NCBI GenBank assembly: GCA_021399435.1
Contig: JAJTUP010000144.1
Coordinates: 28,558-92,557, forward strand
Origin: Diaporthe sp. PMI_573
Taxonomy: Eukaryota; Ascomycota; Sordariomycetes; Diaporthales; Diaporthaceae
Length of the DNA: 64,000 nt
Reading direction: 5' to 3'
Made by a program: the position numbers and the translations under genes. The notes under the pieces are model-generated. The model was not told the origin of the DNA and did no database searches. It worked only from the letters and a program-made list of their open reading frames with translations. This document shows, piece after piece, positions 31,364 to 41,038 of this stretch (position 1 is the first letter of the stretch; each line of letters opens with the position of its first letter).

Positions 31364-32565
31364 ATGTTTGATGCCAGTATCCTTGACTTTTATTTAAATG
31401 GAAATGGGCGCACACTTTCGGTGAACAGTCTTCTCTGTCTGATCAGTCTGTGGGCATTCTTTAAACTTTCAATTTTCATTTATAATATCTCTCCTTTCCA
31501 TCCTCTGAGCCAGTTCTACCATCTCCCAAATTTACCTTGCACAACTTTCGCTGCGCCCTCATCAGCTTCGCTCTTAGTTTTCTCGGCTTTCTTTATTTTC
31601 GCAGCGTCACAACGGACTTCATACCTATGTTCGAAAGCCTAAAAAGAGCTGATTCCAATCAGGCGAGCCACGACACTCTCGCCCATACGTCCATGTCGGT
31701 TCAGATCATCATCCATCTCGCCACTGTGATCTCGATCGTCGGGCCTATTCTATTCGACACTTTTATCACTTTGGCCACACTCAACAGACAATTTCTCACC
31801 ACATATACACTTCTTCGAATAATAGGTGGCTTCGTCATAGTTGCGACCGGTTGGTGTCTGATCGACTACTTGCTTAGCTGCCATATCTCTTCTAAGGGAC
31901 TTGACACAAAAGCAGTGGCCATTATATATGATATCGTTTACTTAAACGCGCACCTCACGACAGCTGTGTACACAGCATGCGACGTCGTTAAGGATGCTAT
32001 CGACGCCGTATACAACTATGAAAGAACGCGACAAGACCAGCAGACCGACGCGAAAACGATCGCTAATTCAAAAGGCGATCCCAAGCTTAAACAGATGCTG
32101 AATAGGTGTATAGGTAGGACAAGTGTGTTGCCCGTGAGCTTTGGAGGACCTAAGAACAGACCCTTCCCTGCGTTGATTGATACTGGAGCTACGACAAACG
32201 CCATTAGCGCGACTATTTGCGATGAGTTCTCTCTTTCTTACGCGGCCACTTCAGTACCATCTTTTGCTGTGAATGGCACTTCTATTAATGTAGTCGGAAT
32301 TATGGAAACAGACATGTATGTCGGAGGTTGTTGTGACCGAGTTCTCTTTCTTGTTATACACCAAGCTGATCTGAATGACGAGGTGGTCCTGGGTATGCAA
32401 TTCATTAATCAGACAAGGATGGATCTCACCCATTGTCTCAACGAGACCATCAGGGCGATTTTCAATTTTGGCGGATCAAAGATTGTGGCTACTGTAGGCT
32501 CTAGTAAACCCTTGGTCAGAGATGGAGAGCCGCAAGAGTTAGAGCTGATTGTGGATGTAGGTTAG
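31364..32565 (+). CDS. Multi-pass membrane protein with retropepsin-like aspartic protease domain
   Basis: Proposed exons 31364..31512 and 31566..32565 encode 382 aa. The 53-nt intron (weak donor GTTCTA, acceptor ATCAG) joins MFDASILDFYLNGNGRTLSV and a hydrophobic start to HFALSFLGFLYFR. Three or four membrane segments fill residues 20-200 (SLLCLISLWAFFKLSIF; IIHLATVISIVGPILFDTF; LLRIIGGFVIVATGWCLI). Residues about 210-350 look like a retropepsin domain: PFPALIDTGATTNAIS with the catalytic DTGA, a flap-like region, and VVLGMQFINQ as the closing helix/strand. One DTG per chain implies a homodimer. No reverse transcriptase or integrase is adjacent. Membrane anchoring of such a domain is unusual. 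The frame has no stops. If the intron model is wrong, the first ATG would be 31627. Confidence 0.6.
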
Positions 32566-33152
32566 CGGTAAAAAAGGAATGATCTTCGGGTTGAAATCAT
32601 CTTGGATGCTGCGATCTGGTAACACCAAACACTCGCTAAGATGACAAACCAACGTATAGTTCTCACACTCTTTTAGCAAGTTTGGGGACCCTCAGTAATC
32701 TGGCATTATCTAATTCGCCGAGCTCACTGCATCTCGTACGCTGTTTTCCAGTCCGCTCTTTGGTGACGGACGTATCGCCATACTGATCTTCTGGTGAATT
32801 ACATAGGCATCTCACAGAGCAGTTAGCACCAATTGGTGCCAATTTCAATTGACCATTTTGCCCTGGGTGGGTGCTGGGGTTGATGAAAGTTGGCCAAGTT
32901 GGTAAAATTGATCGGGCATGTGATATGATCGGCTGACTGGTGAACCACGTTATATGTTTTTTTATATTTAAATATCAATCTCTGTAATGGCCAAGGGTTT
33001 AAAGACTAGGGCCTGTTGATGGTTAAGGAGCAATGCCGGAAGACTAGAACCTAAACCACTACTATCTATTTTGGTCAGTAATTCTATATTTACTGATGTT
33101 TGAATTTAAAATGGTAGCCAGTAACTGTTTAGATGACAGATGGCTTATGATA
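32566..33152. other. Spacer with pogo-related solo end
   Basis: Holds the 130-bp transposon end at 32821-32952 and otherwise AT-rich DNA up to the next inverted repeat. No gene is supported. Confidence 0.5.
32821..32952. repeat. Solo right end related to the pogo-type element
   Basis: The sequence follows the same plan as 6060-6194: a GCACCAATTGGTGC palindrome, an AAGTTGG block, and a terminal CTGGTGAACCACGT followed by TA. It is clearly diverged and has no left partner nearby. Confidence 0.7.
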
Positions 33153-33315
33153 CAGTGGGAACCGAAATCAGTGTCCGGCGATTCGTCTCTATAATCTTTC
33201 TAACCTATAGAAATTGTGGGGCGCTGCTGCTTACACAGTACACATTTGTTGATACGGTGTTCTTCTAATTACGACTGATGACTCATTTTTGTGGCCTCAG
33301 GCAACCATAAATCCA
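33153..33315. repeat. Left inverted repeat of the NLR-bearing element
   Basis: Starts CAGTGGGAACCG after TA and matches the reverse complement of about 39622-39785, strongly in the first 28 bp and patchily after that with conserved spacing. Confidence 0.8.
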
Positions 33316-33402
33316 CGTCGATTTGTTCCGTTTGCTGGTTCTATCAAGGTTGTTTCTCTGTCAACCAATACAGTACCGTCTACAACAACGCTAACTAGCA
33401 CA

Positions 33403-34395
33403 ATGGCACCACGCCTGACAAATTCTCAGCATGCCCAATTAGAGGTTATGATTCGAAGTAAGCTTCCGACTAACGAGGTAGGCGATGCTGTAGACTGCAG
33501 CGACCGGACTGTGCGTTGAATCTGAGCCAAGTTAGCCCTATTTGACAACACGAGAGCCCCTCCGAACCGGGCTGGCCGTCGTAGTACGATTACGCCGCTT
33601 ATGCGAGAAACTTTATGCGATCGACTGGCCCAACAACCAGACATGTTTCGAGATGAGATGATCACTTTCCTCCATGAGCAGTTTGGCGTTGATGTGTCAG
33701 CATCCAGCGTCACCCGGGCCCTCCAAGCAGCAGGGTGGTCGAGGAAGACCAATCGCCGCGCGGCGAAACAACGCAACCAAGATCTACAAGAGCTCTATCT
33801 ATATAAACTGCGAGAGTTCCAGTCGTACCATCTTGTTTTCATCGACGAGTCAGGCTGCGACAAACGGATAGGCCTTCGACGTTCGGGATGGGCGCCTCTA
33901 GGGATTACGCCAGTGCAGGTCACCGGCCTCCACCGGGAACAGAGGTATCACATTCTTCCGGCATACACACAAGACGGCGTAATGATTGCGCGGGTCTACC
34001 AAGGATCTACAGACAGCGCTTTGTTTGAGGATTTTATTGAGCAGTTGCTTCATCATTGCGTCCGATGGCCGGAACCCAGGTCTGTTCTTGTGATGGACAA
34101 TGCGTCTATTCACCACTCCGAAAAGGTTGAGCAGTTGTGCAATGGGGCAGGTGTCAAGTTGCTCTATCTGCCGCCCTACTCACCTACCCTGAATCCGATC
34201 GAGGAGTTTTTCGCGGAGCTCAAGACCTACATCAAAGGCCAGTGGGACGCGCATCATTGCGTTATCCAACACGACTTCAAGGCCTTCTTAAGCTCATGTG
34301 TCGATGTTGTGGGGGCTCGGCAGGCGAGTGCTAGAGGCCACTTTCAGCAGGCTGGCATCCACATCGACGAGCCCGTCAAAAATGGGGAGTTATAG
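33403..34395 (+). pseudogene. Tc1/mariner transposase with two stop codons
   Basis: ATG 33403 opens MAPRLTNSQHAQLEVMIRSK and a helix-turn-helix, which runs to DRTVR. Two TGA codons follow, at 33517-33519 and 33523-33525; the same frame then continues to 34395. Both stops are one C-to-T step from CGA (Arg). The rest is a full DDE core: VFIDESGCDK, VLVMDNASIHH and SPTLNPIEEFFAELK hold the catalytic acids. Apart from the two stops the 330-codon frame is clean, so loss of function is recent. No intron of usable size can remove the stops. It lies directly inside the left inverted repeat and is its likely former mobiliser. Confidence 0.88.
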
Positions 34396-34414
34396 GAGAT
34401 AAAATTCATGCGTT

Positions 34415-35728
34415 CTACGATCTCTGTGCCTCATCTAACCAAGACTCTACGTTGCTGGCAAACTGAATGGCGATGCCTCGTTTTATGCCTTTCGCGACCA
34501 GGAAGGCGATCTCCTGCTCCTGGGCAGCGTGGACCCGCTCAAGGTCCAGGCCCTCAGCTAACATGATCTCGCCGATCTCCCGGAACCCAGCTTGCCAGTT
34601 TGGGTCAGTGACTTGAGCGCAGTGCCATCCACAGTATTTGCGAACAGCCTCGTCTCTTGGACCCGGAATAGAGATCCTGGTTGGACGCCACATGGGTTCT
34701 GCCATCTCCGATTCATTACGAGGCGATCCATAGTACGCAGCAGAAGCTGGGTGGTATAGAGACGGCTGGACGTTTGTAATGTTCACACGAGGGAGATCGC
34801 CGGACGACGTAGCCCTGTGCTTAAGCTTCTTCCGCTCTGCATCCTGCTGTTCTACCAGGTAGATCAGCTCCCGGATGTCGGGCGGGACGTCATCATGCGT
34901 CTGAAGTGGGTGACCCTCCTCAGCGTACTTAACCAGCTTCGTCAAGATCTTGGTATCTAGCTTATAGTGCTTTCGAGCATCTTTGTCACGCCAACAGTAC
35001 GGCCCAAGGTGACATAGGCGCCCGTCGCACTGCATAAGCCGATAAACGTTCTGCCAAACACAAGGTCGACCCGAGGCTTCCTGCTCGTCCAAGAGCGTAT
35101 CCTTCTCTGCCAACTGTGTTGCCGTAGCACCGCGGCCAGCACTCGGCCGTGTTCGCCCGGTGACAGGCTGGCCACGCTCTCTGTAGATAAAGGAGATATC
35201 GATTCTCAGCTTCTTGCCCTCGGCGGCTAGGTCGCCCCAGGCTCGCAACTGCTCTTCTACAACTGCCCATCCAATATTCAGCTCGTCGAACCGCTTCGTG
35301 AGGTCGCGTTCGGAACGCTTCGAAACGGAAACGGTGACGGTCGTTTCTTCAGGTCGGTAACTATCCCCAGGCAACTTATTGGCTACAATACTCTCCAATC
35401 GAGATCGGAGAATAAGGTTCCAAAACGCGCCGGGCGCGAGTACCAGGTTCTGCTCTGTATCGCCGGTAAGCTTAGCTAGTCTGCCCTTGGCTAGCAACAA
35501 CTTCCACTCGATAGAGTAATGGATACACGTAGGTGGGGACTCGTCATATGGTAAGTCGGGGTTCCAGTCACGCAACTGGAGCAGTGGGAGCCGCGGTCGA
35601 CTACCTTGTAGCTGATTCTGGTCAGCAGGGCTGGTGCTAGGGGTGTCGAAGCGCTGGAGATCCGGGGTACTATAGTCGAATTCATTATCATTGTACCACT
35701 GGGTTGCATCAAGTAACGGGAAGTCCAT
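34415..35728 (-). CDS. Unknown conserved-looking protein divergent to the NLR
   Basis: A single-exon frame of 437 aa from ATG 35728. The frame is open further upstream to 35803 but has no earlier ATG. It is well-ordered throughout: CIHYSIEWKLLLAKGRLAKL, CVWQNVYRLMQCDGRLCHLG, PYCWRDKDARKHYKLDTKIL, then a PxDIRELIYLVEQQD helix and a C-terminal IAIQFASNVESWLDE helix that resembles a short dimerisation segment. Several conserved-looking Cys/His (C-H-L-G-P-Y-C-W) could bind metal. No enzyme motif is recognised. It ends 20 bp from the transposase stop and shares a 252-bp divergent promoter with the NLR, so a joint role with the NLR is a reasonable inference but unproven. Confidence 0.75.
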   Translation of the reverse strand: MDFPLLDATQWYNDNEFDYSTPDLQRFDTPSTSPADQNQLQGSRPRLPLLQLRDWNPDLPYDESPPTCIHYSIEWKLLLAKGRLAKLTGDTEQNLVLAPGAFWNLILRSRLESIVANKLPGDSYRPEETTVTVSVSKRSERDLTKRFDELNIGWAVVEEQLRAWGDLAAEGKKLRIDISFIYRERGQPVTGRTRPSAGRGATATQLAEKDTLLDEQEASGRPCVWQNVYRLMQCDGRLCHLGPYCWRDKDARKHYKLDTKILTKLVKYAEEGHPLQTHDDVPPDIRELIYLVEQQDAERKKLKHRATSSGDLPRVNITNVQPSLYHPASAAYYGSPRNESEMAEPMWRPTRISIPGPRDEAVRKYCGWHCAQVTDPNWQAGFREIGEIMLAEGLDLERVHAAQEQEIAFLVAKGIKRGIAIQFASNVESWLDEAQRS

Positions 35729-35980
35729 CGTGACCTGTCTGCTGTACCGAGTTGGTCTGCAGTCGTGCGGGCAGACGTTTCCCCAACCAACCAAGGCTGC
35801 CAAGCAGGTTCTGCTTGGCGTCAGTGCAGTATCACGTGAGAGGCTCTATTTCTGCCTAACGCTGCATTTCCCCGCAGGTCCTCCTGCCAGCGTCCCACTT
35901 GAGCCGGTCGCGATCAGACGGATCCACCACGATTAAGTTCCAGGACCACAGCGGCCCGCACCGTTAGACAGCGAAACTTC
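35729..35980. promoter_or_regulatory. Divergent promoter between the unknown gene and the NLR
   Basis: The 252 bp separate ATG 35728 (-) from ATG 35981 (+) and must hold both promoters. No classical TATA box is evident. A bidirectional arrangement would allow coordinated expression of the pair. Confidence 0.5.
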
Positions 35981-38900
35981 ATGGATACCCCTAGTGGTTT
36001 GGGTCGGCCGCCGAGGATCCTCTCGCTTGGTATCCATCCCAACTCCACGTCTCAGAACAGCAACTGACTATTGATAGATGGCGGGGGTATCCGTGGCAAG
36101 TCCAGCCTCCTCATCCTGGAGAATATCATGGAGCGTATTCGCGAGTCCCAGGGCTTAAACCAAGTGCCTCGACCATGCGAGTACTTTGATTTAATTGGTG
36201 GCACTAGCACTGGGGGGTATAAACTGTCGTCATCCTATCTGGTTTTTCTGCTAATGAACCTGATAGAATCATTGCGATCATGCTTGGACGACTGCGAATG
36301 ACAGTAAACGAGTGTATACAGGCGTATGATAAAGTCAGCGAGGCTGCCTTCACGCCAAAACGGCGGATCTTTCCACTACCTGCGGAACCAAAAGGCGCCT
36401 TTTCAGCTACTGCCCTCGAGAAGGCGATCAAGCAAGTCGTGCGGGAAAATTGTACCGACCCAGAGTGTACTGCAAAGCGAAGCAAAGATTGCGCGCATGA
36501 CGATTTGCTCTTTCGGGACACGACTTGCACCAAGACGTAAGTCTTAAGTGAGGTATATATAATAGGGGAGACTAGTGCTAATGTCTTATAGTGTCGTTCT
36601 AGCCATTCGCAAGGCCAATATAGGCGGTCGTCCTGAGCTCTTCAAGACTTACGATACGGATATTGCCTTCCAAGACTGCTGTATCTGGCAGGTCGCCCGC
36701 GCAACCTCAGCTGCAACAACCTTCTTCAAATCTATCCAAGTTGGACGCGACAAGATCGAGTTTATCGATGCAGGATTTGGGTATAATAACCCAGCAGAGA
36801 TCCTGATTGCAGAAGCAGAGAGGCTATTCTTCGGACATGATCAGTTGCGTATCCTCAGCATTGGCACAGGGCTAGAAAAAGTTGTTCCAATTCAGAATTC
36901 GAGGCTGGTTATCTTAAAGGCATTAAAAGCAATGGCTACAGAGTCAAAAAAAGTTGCAAAAAGACTTGAGGACAAATACAAAGATGGAGGCCAGTACTAC
37001 AGATTTAACGTGGAACAGGGTTTGGAGGATATCACGTTGTCAGACTACCAGGAAGCAAACACAATAGCCGCTCACACAAGAAGCTACTTGGCTGACAACC
37101 AGAGGGCATTACAGAAGTTCTTGGATGACTTCTTCAACCCTCCTGAAGGCCATTCTCGGCTTATAGCGGAACCAGGCGGCATGCCTCACAGTTAGTACTT
37201 TAGTACTCTAGAGTTTGCTTTTGATGAAACAATCAGTTAACATAATCATAGGGGCCACCCGCTACTCCATACCTTTCCCTCGTAACCAGTATTTTGTCGG
37301 CCGGGATACTATTCTGCAAGATCTGAGGCAAAAGCTCTTTATCCAACCAGAGTGCCAGAAGCTCGCCATCGTCGGACTCGGCGGAGTCGGCAAGACTCAG
37401 GTAGCCCTCCAGTTCGCCTTCTGGGTCCAGGAAAACCGTCCGGAATACTCAGTCTTCTGGTTATCGGCGCTTAGCGAGACCACCTTCTACCGAGACTACC
37501 TAGAGATAGGTAGGAAGGCAGAACTCCCAATGGATGCCAACAATGAAGAGGCAAGGATGTTGGTGAAACAATATCTCGAATCGAGTGGGGCAGGAAAATG
37601 GTTGCTCATCATCGACAATATCGACAAAAAAACCCAATTGGCGACAATCAAAGACTACCTACCAATCCACGACGATGGCCTTGTACTTTTTACGACACGT
37701 TCAGCGGAGATCGCCACGTCTGCAGCACGTGCCGATATTGTCGAGCTCCACCAGATGGCTCCTAAGGAGGCTACGAACTTTCTCAAGAGATCCCTGTTCC
37801 ATAAAGAGCTGATCGAGGAGGGAACTATATCAGCGAGACTCCTCGAGGAACTTACTTACCTACCCTTGGCTATCGTGCAAGCTGCCGCCTACCTCAACTG
37901 CAACCCGCATCTGACTATTCAACGGTACATCGACCTGTTACATGGGACTGACAAGGACGTTGTTAGCTTGATGACCCAAGAGTTTCCGGACGATACGCGG
38001 TACCAAGGCGTAGGCAATGCCGTGGCAACCACGTGGATTGTATCCTTTACCCAGATTCAACAGACCAATCCTGCCGCACACAAGCTACTTTCATTTCTGT
38101 CCTGTATTGAGCCAAAGACCATACCACAGTCACTACTCCCCCGAATGGAGTGTCAGCAAGACCAAGAGTCTGCAATCGGCACGCTAGTCGGGCTCGCTTT
38201 CTTAGCCAGACGTCAAAATGGCGATGTGTACGATATGCACAGTCTGGTACATTTGGCGACTAGAGTGTGGATCGAAAAAGAGGCGCGAATGCAAGAGACT
38301 GTGCTCAATGCTCTAAACGACATGGAGACAGTCTTTACCGATGAAGATGGCGTGAATGAAAAAGTATGGCGAAGCTACTTTCCACACTCTATTCGGCTAT
38401 TGCAATGGAGTAAAGATTGCTGTATCGATGAACGATTTTCACTCTCCGCCCATGTCGGAATGCGCTTGGATAAAGATCGGCAGTTTAAAGAGGCTATTAA
38501 ATGCCTTGAAGACGTCTGGGAATGGAAACAGAAGACGTTCCGGGAGGAGGACGATTCCCGACTCACTTCAGAACACGCGCTTGCAAGCGCCTACCTCAAT
38601 GACCGGCGGATCGAGGAGGCGATAGAGATGTTTGAGCATGTGGTTGAGGTCCGAAAGAGGACGCTCCGAGAGGAGGATCATTCTCGACTCACTTCAGAAC
38701 ACGCGCTTGCAAGCGCCTACCTCAATGACCGGCGGATCGAGGAGGCGATAGAGATGTTTGAGCATGTGGTTGAGGTCCAAAAGAGGACGCTCCGAGAGGA
38801 GGATCATTCTCGACTCACTTCAGAACACGCGCTTGCAAGCGCCTACCTCAATGACCGGCGGATCGAGGAGGCGATAGAGATGTTTGAGCATGTGGTTGAG

Positions 38901-39494
38901 GTCGAAAAGAGGACGCTCCGAGAGGAGGATCATTCTCGACTTGCTTCAGAACACGAGCTTGCAAGGGCCTACCTCAATGACCGGCGGATCAAGGAGGCGA
39001 TGGAGATGTTTGAGCATGTGGTTGAGGTCCAAAAGAGGACGCTCCGAGAGGAGGATCATTCTCGACTTGCTTCAGAACACGAGCTTGCAAGGGCCTACCT
39101 GGATGACCGGCGGATCAAGGAGGCGATAGAGATGTTTGAGCATGTGGTTGAGGTCCGAAAGAGGACGCTCCGAGAGGAGGATCATTCTCGACTTGCTTCA
39201 GAACACGCGCTTGCAAGGGCCTACCTTAGCGATAGACGGATTCAGGAGGCGATGGAGATTCTCGAGCATGTGGTTGAGGTCCGAAAGAGGACACTCCGAG
39301 AGGAGGATTATGACCGACTCGCTTCAGAACACGAGCTTGCAAGGGCCTACCTGGATGACCGGCGGATCAAGGAGGCGATAGAGATTCTCGAGCATGTGGT
39401 CGAACTTGAAAGGGGCCTATTAGCAGAAGACGACCCAGATCGTTTAATGTCACTAGATTTGCTGGAGGGGGCATATGGGAAATTGCAGGAATGA
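35981..39494 (+). CDS. NLR-type protein: patatin - NB-ARC - TPR
   Basis: Five exons (35981..36029, 36078..36216, 36267..36536, 36592..37190, 37252..39494) encode 1099 aa with no stop or frameshift. Introns are 48-61 nt with good GT/AG and matching phases. Residues 14-330 are a patatin-like phospholipase: DGGGIRGKSS oxyanion loop, GGTSTGG nucleophile Ser (about 62), and IDAGFGYNNP catalytic Asp (about 211). NB-ARC follows (VGLGGVGKTQ P-loop near 391; WLLIIDNID; LVLFTTRS; LPLAIVQAAAYL). Residues 783-1076 are seven 42-aa TPR-like repeats. Fungal NLRs of this layout act in heterokaryon incompatibility or immunity-like responses; the lipase is the presumed effector, released on ligand sensing by the repeats. 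The ligand is unknown. All catalytic and nucleotide-binding motifs are present. Confidence 0.93.
38541..39422 (+). repeat. Seven tandem 126-bp TPR-coding repeats
   Basis: Each unit encodes 42 aa of the form REEDHSRL(T/A)SEH-LA-AYL. Units 1-3 are almost identical in DNA, units 4-5 are close, and 6-7 are more diverged. Variation concentrates at a few positions (T/A, E/A, S/R, N/D, E/K, R/Q/E), as in other high-identity NLR repeats. Confidence 0.95.
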
Positions 39495-39621
39495 CTATAA
39501 TTTAGATAGCATCATTGTTATACATATCGTATACAGCACTGTCAGTAAGAAGGACACATCACTGTCTCAAAACAGACAGATTTGTTTAACTGGAAGCTCT
39601 GCTTTGAAAGTCTGGTTGCCG

Positions 39622-39785
39622 TCTGTGGTTGCTGCCTCAGGCAGTAAGCGTTTTGTTTATTGACACTTGTCGAAGAGTACTTTGTTTGACGCTTGGCACT
39701 GTGTAAGCCCCTAGGCCCCACACTTACCCGCTTTTCAGAAAGATTCAACAGACAGGACGCTGGACACTGATTTCGGTTCCCACTG
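39622..39785. repeat. Right inverted repeat of the NLR-bearing element
   Basis: Inverted partner of 33153-33315, ending TTCCCACTG at 39785. The terminal 28 bp match with one mismatch, and inner blocks keep equal spacing. Confidence 0.8.
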
Positions 39786-39992
39786 GTTGGGTGGGAAAAT
39801 ACGAAAAGCAAGTAGCACTGTAAAGATTAGTAAATGCAGAATGACTAGTTAGTAGTAATTTAGCTTTAAGCCTCAATTTATTTTAGCAGCAGTTGCATTT
39901 GTACTAACTATGCTTAAAGAATTAAGGGTTATAATAAGGATATAAGATTAACATTCACATCAGAAGAGAAACTATAGTAGGATCTCAAGTCC

Positions 39993-40458
39993 TGCGCAGC
40001 TTAGGGCCAATGCGTGCTTCCGATCTAACCTAAATTTCAATGTCTTAATTCTAATTCAACCCGAGCGCAATACCTTATTAAACGAACACAAAGATAGTAG
40101 AATTGATTAAATAGGTCCTGAAAGAATAAATCTTTACTATTTTTTACCTTCGCTTCTAATGTGCACTCCTGTATCGGTCGCTCATATTTCGCTATGGACT
40201 TGGATTCGCTTTCTCCTTGGTTAGTCGGTGTAGTCAAAGCCCCTATTTCTTGTCTCGCCTTCCCAAAGTCTCTCAATAATGGTCGATTACCCAAAGAGTA
40301 CAGTATTATGCAAAAAGAACGCCTGTTTCGAAATATCGGTTGCCATCCGCACATATTACGCAACCAAATTCTGACTGATATTGATCACGCCACATATAAA
40401 AAGTTACAATCCCTGCTTGCAGGCAGCTTGAGGAGTGCAGATCCGCCATCTCTCCCAA
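39993..40458 (+). pseudogene. Truncated 5' copy of the DUF3723 gene
   Basis: This segment matches 48476-48949 in direct orientation, including about 200 bp of 5' flank and the first 88 codons from ATG 40194 (MDLDSLSPWLVGVVKAPISC; LRNQILTDIDHATYKKLQSL). Similarity ends abruptly at CAACCAGTGTT (40458), where a hAT fragment begins. The coding part has no stop, so truncation is the main defect. Confidence 0.85.
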
Positions 40459-41038
40459 CCAGTGTTGGCCTCTACGATCCATTTTATTAGAAGTCGTTGG
40501 AACTGCTTCTTGTCGAAGTTCTTGATGAAGCCATTTGCAATTGCCTGTTCTCTAGGCTTATTGGTATCAAGTTTCATTAACTCGGCGATGGTTGACTGTC
40601 CCTTGGCATTCTGGCCCTCTGCTCTTAGCTGCGAGGCTGATTTTGTCTTCCCTTTAGGCGCACAAATCCTGTGATTGTTATAGAGGTGGTTTAGGGTATT
40701 TTGGATGCCCGTTGATGTGAAGGTCTTTGGCTTAAGAGTGTTCTTGCGGAAGCAAATTTTGCAAACCTACTTCCTGTTGTTGCCTTTCTGGATATTGTAC
40801 CCATACTCCCAGGCCCAGGAATTAGTATCTCTAACCTTTGAGACCAGGTAAAGCCGGGGAAACGGCGCCAAAGAGATTCTTTATATTGCCGCTCTTTGGT
40901 AGTGGAATCTGGCGAGGTGGACTTAGAACGTCGAGCTGGCGAGAATGGCGTGAAAGCTGTAGAAGGCGCTGGAGACGACCTAAAATTTCCATCATCGTCA
41001 ATAGCAGTGATGGCGTCAGAATCTGATACAATACTCAT
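40459..41038 (-). pseudogene. hAT transposase 5' fragment with BED-type finger
   Basis: From ATG 41038 the minus strand encodes a Ser/Pro-rich start and RFPGFTW, then (shifted one frame or spliced) DTNSWAWEYGYNIQKGNN, an in-frame TAG, VCKICFRKNTL, NTLNHLYNNHRICAPKGKTK and GFIKNFDKKQFQRLLIKWIV. The C-x2-C...H-x4-H pattern is a BED finger of fungal hAT elements. The stop lies where Trp is expected, so TGG has become TAG. The fragment ends at the junction with the DUF3723 copy; the catalytic domain is absent. Confidence 0.75.

Larger units (their letters stand above)
33153..39785. mobile_element. Candidate Tc1/mariner element carrying an NLR gene pair
   Basis: The two ends are inverted copies. 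The outer 28 bp (33153-33180 and 39758-39785) differ at one position. Shared inner blocks lie at the same distance from each end: AATCTTTCT at 40 bp, GCTTACACAGT at 76-77 bp, and a GCCT-AGGCA/AACCA block at about 141-143 bp. The left end is preceded by TA, while the right end is followed by GT, so the target duplication is not intact. Between them lie a transposase pseudogene, a gene of unknown function and the NLR. Spacing is tight: 20 bp between transposase and unknown-gene stops, and about 130 bp from the NLR stop to the right repeat. Acquisition of the pair by the element is inferred; nested insertion next to two partial copies is the alternative. Confidence 0.6.

Noticed and set aside
38356..39381. 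Second plus-frame series of SMWLRSKRGRSE repeats
   Set aside because: Out-of-frame reading of the TPR repeats, generated by the 126-bp periodicity.
33153..39785. Reading the NLR block as two unrelated solo transposon ends
   Set aside because: Equal spacing of three inner blocks from both ends makes chance or unrelated families unlikely, though nested partial copies cannot be excluded; kept as the alternative in the finding.
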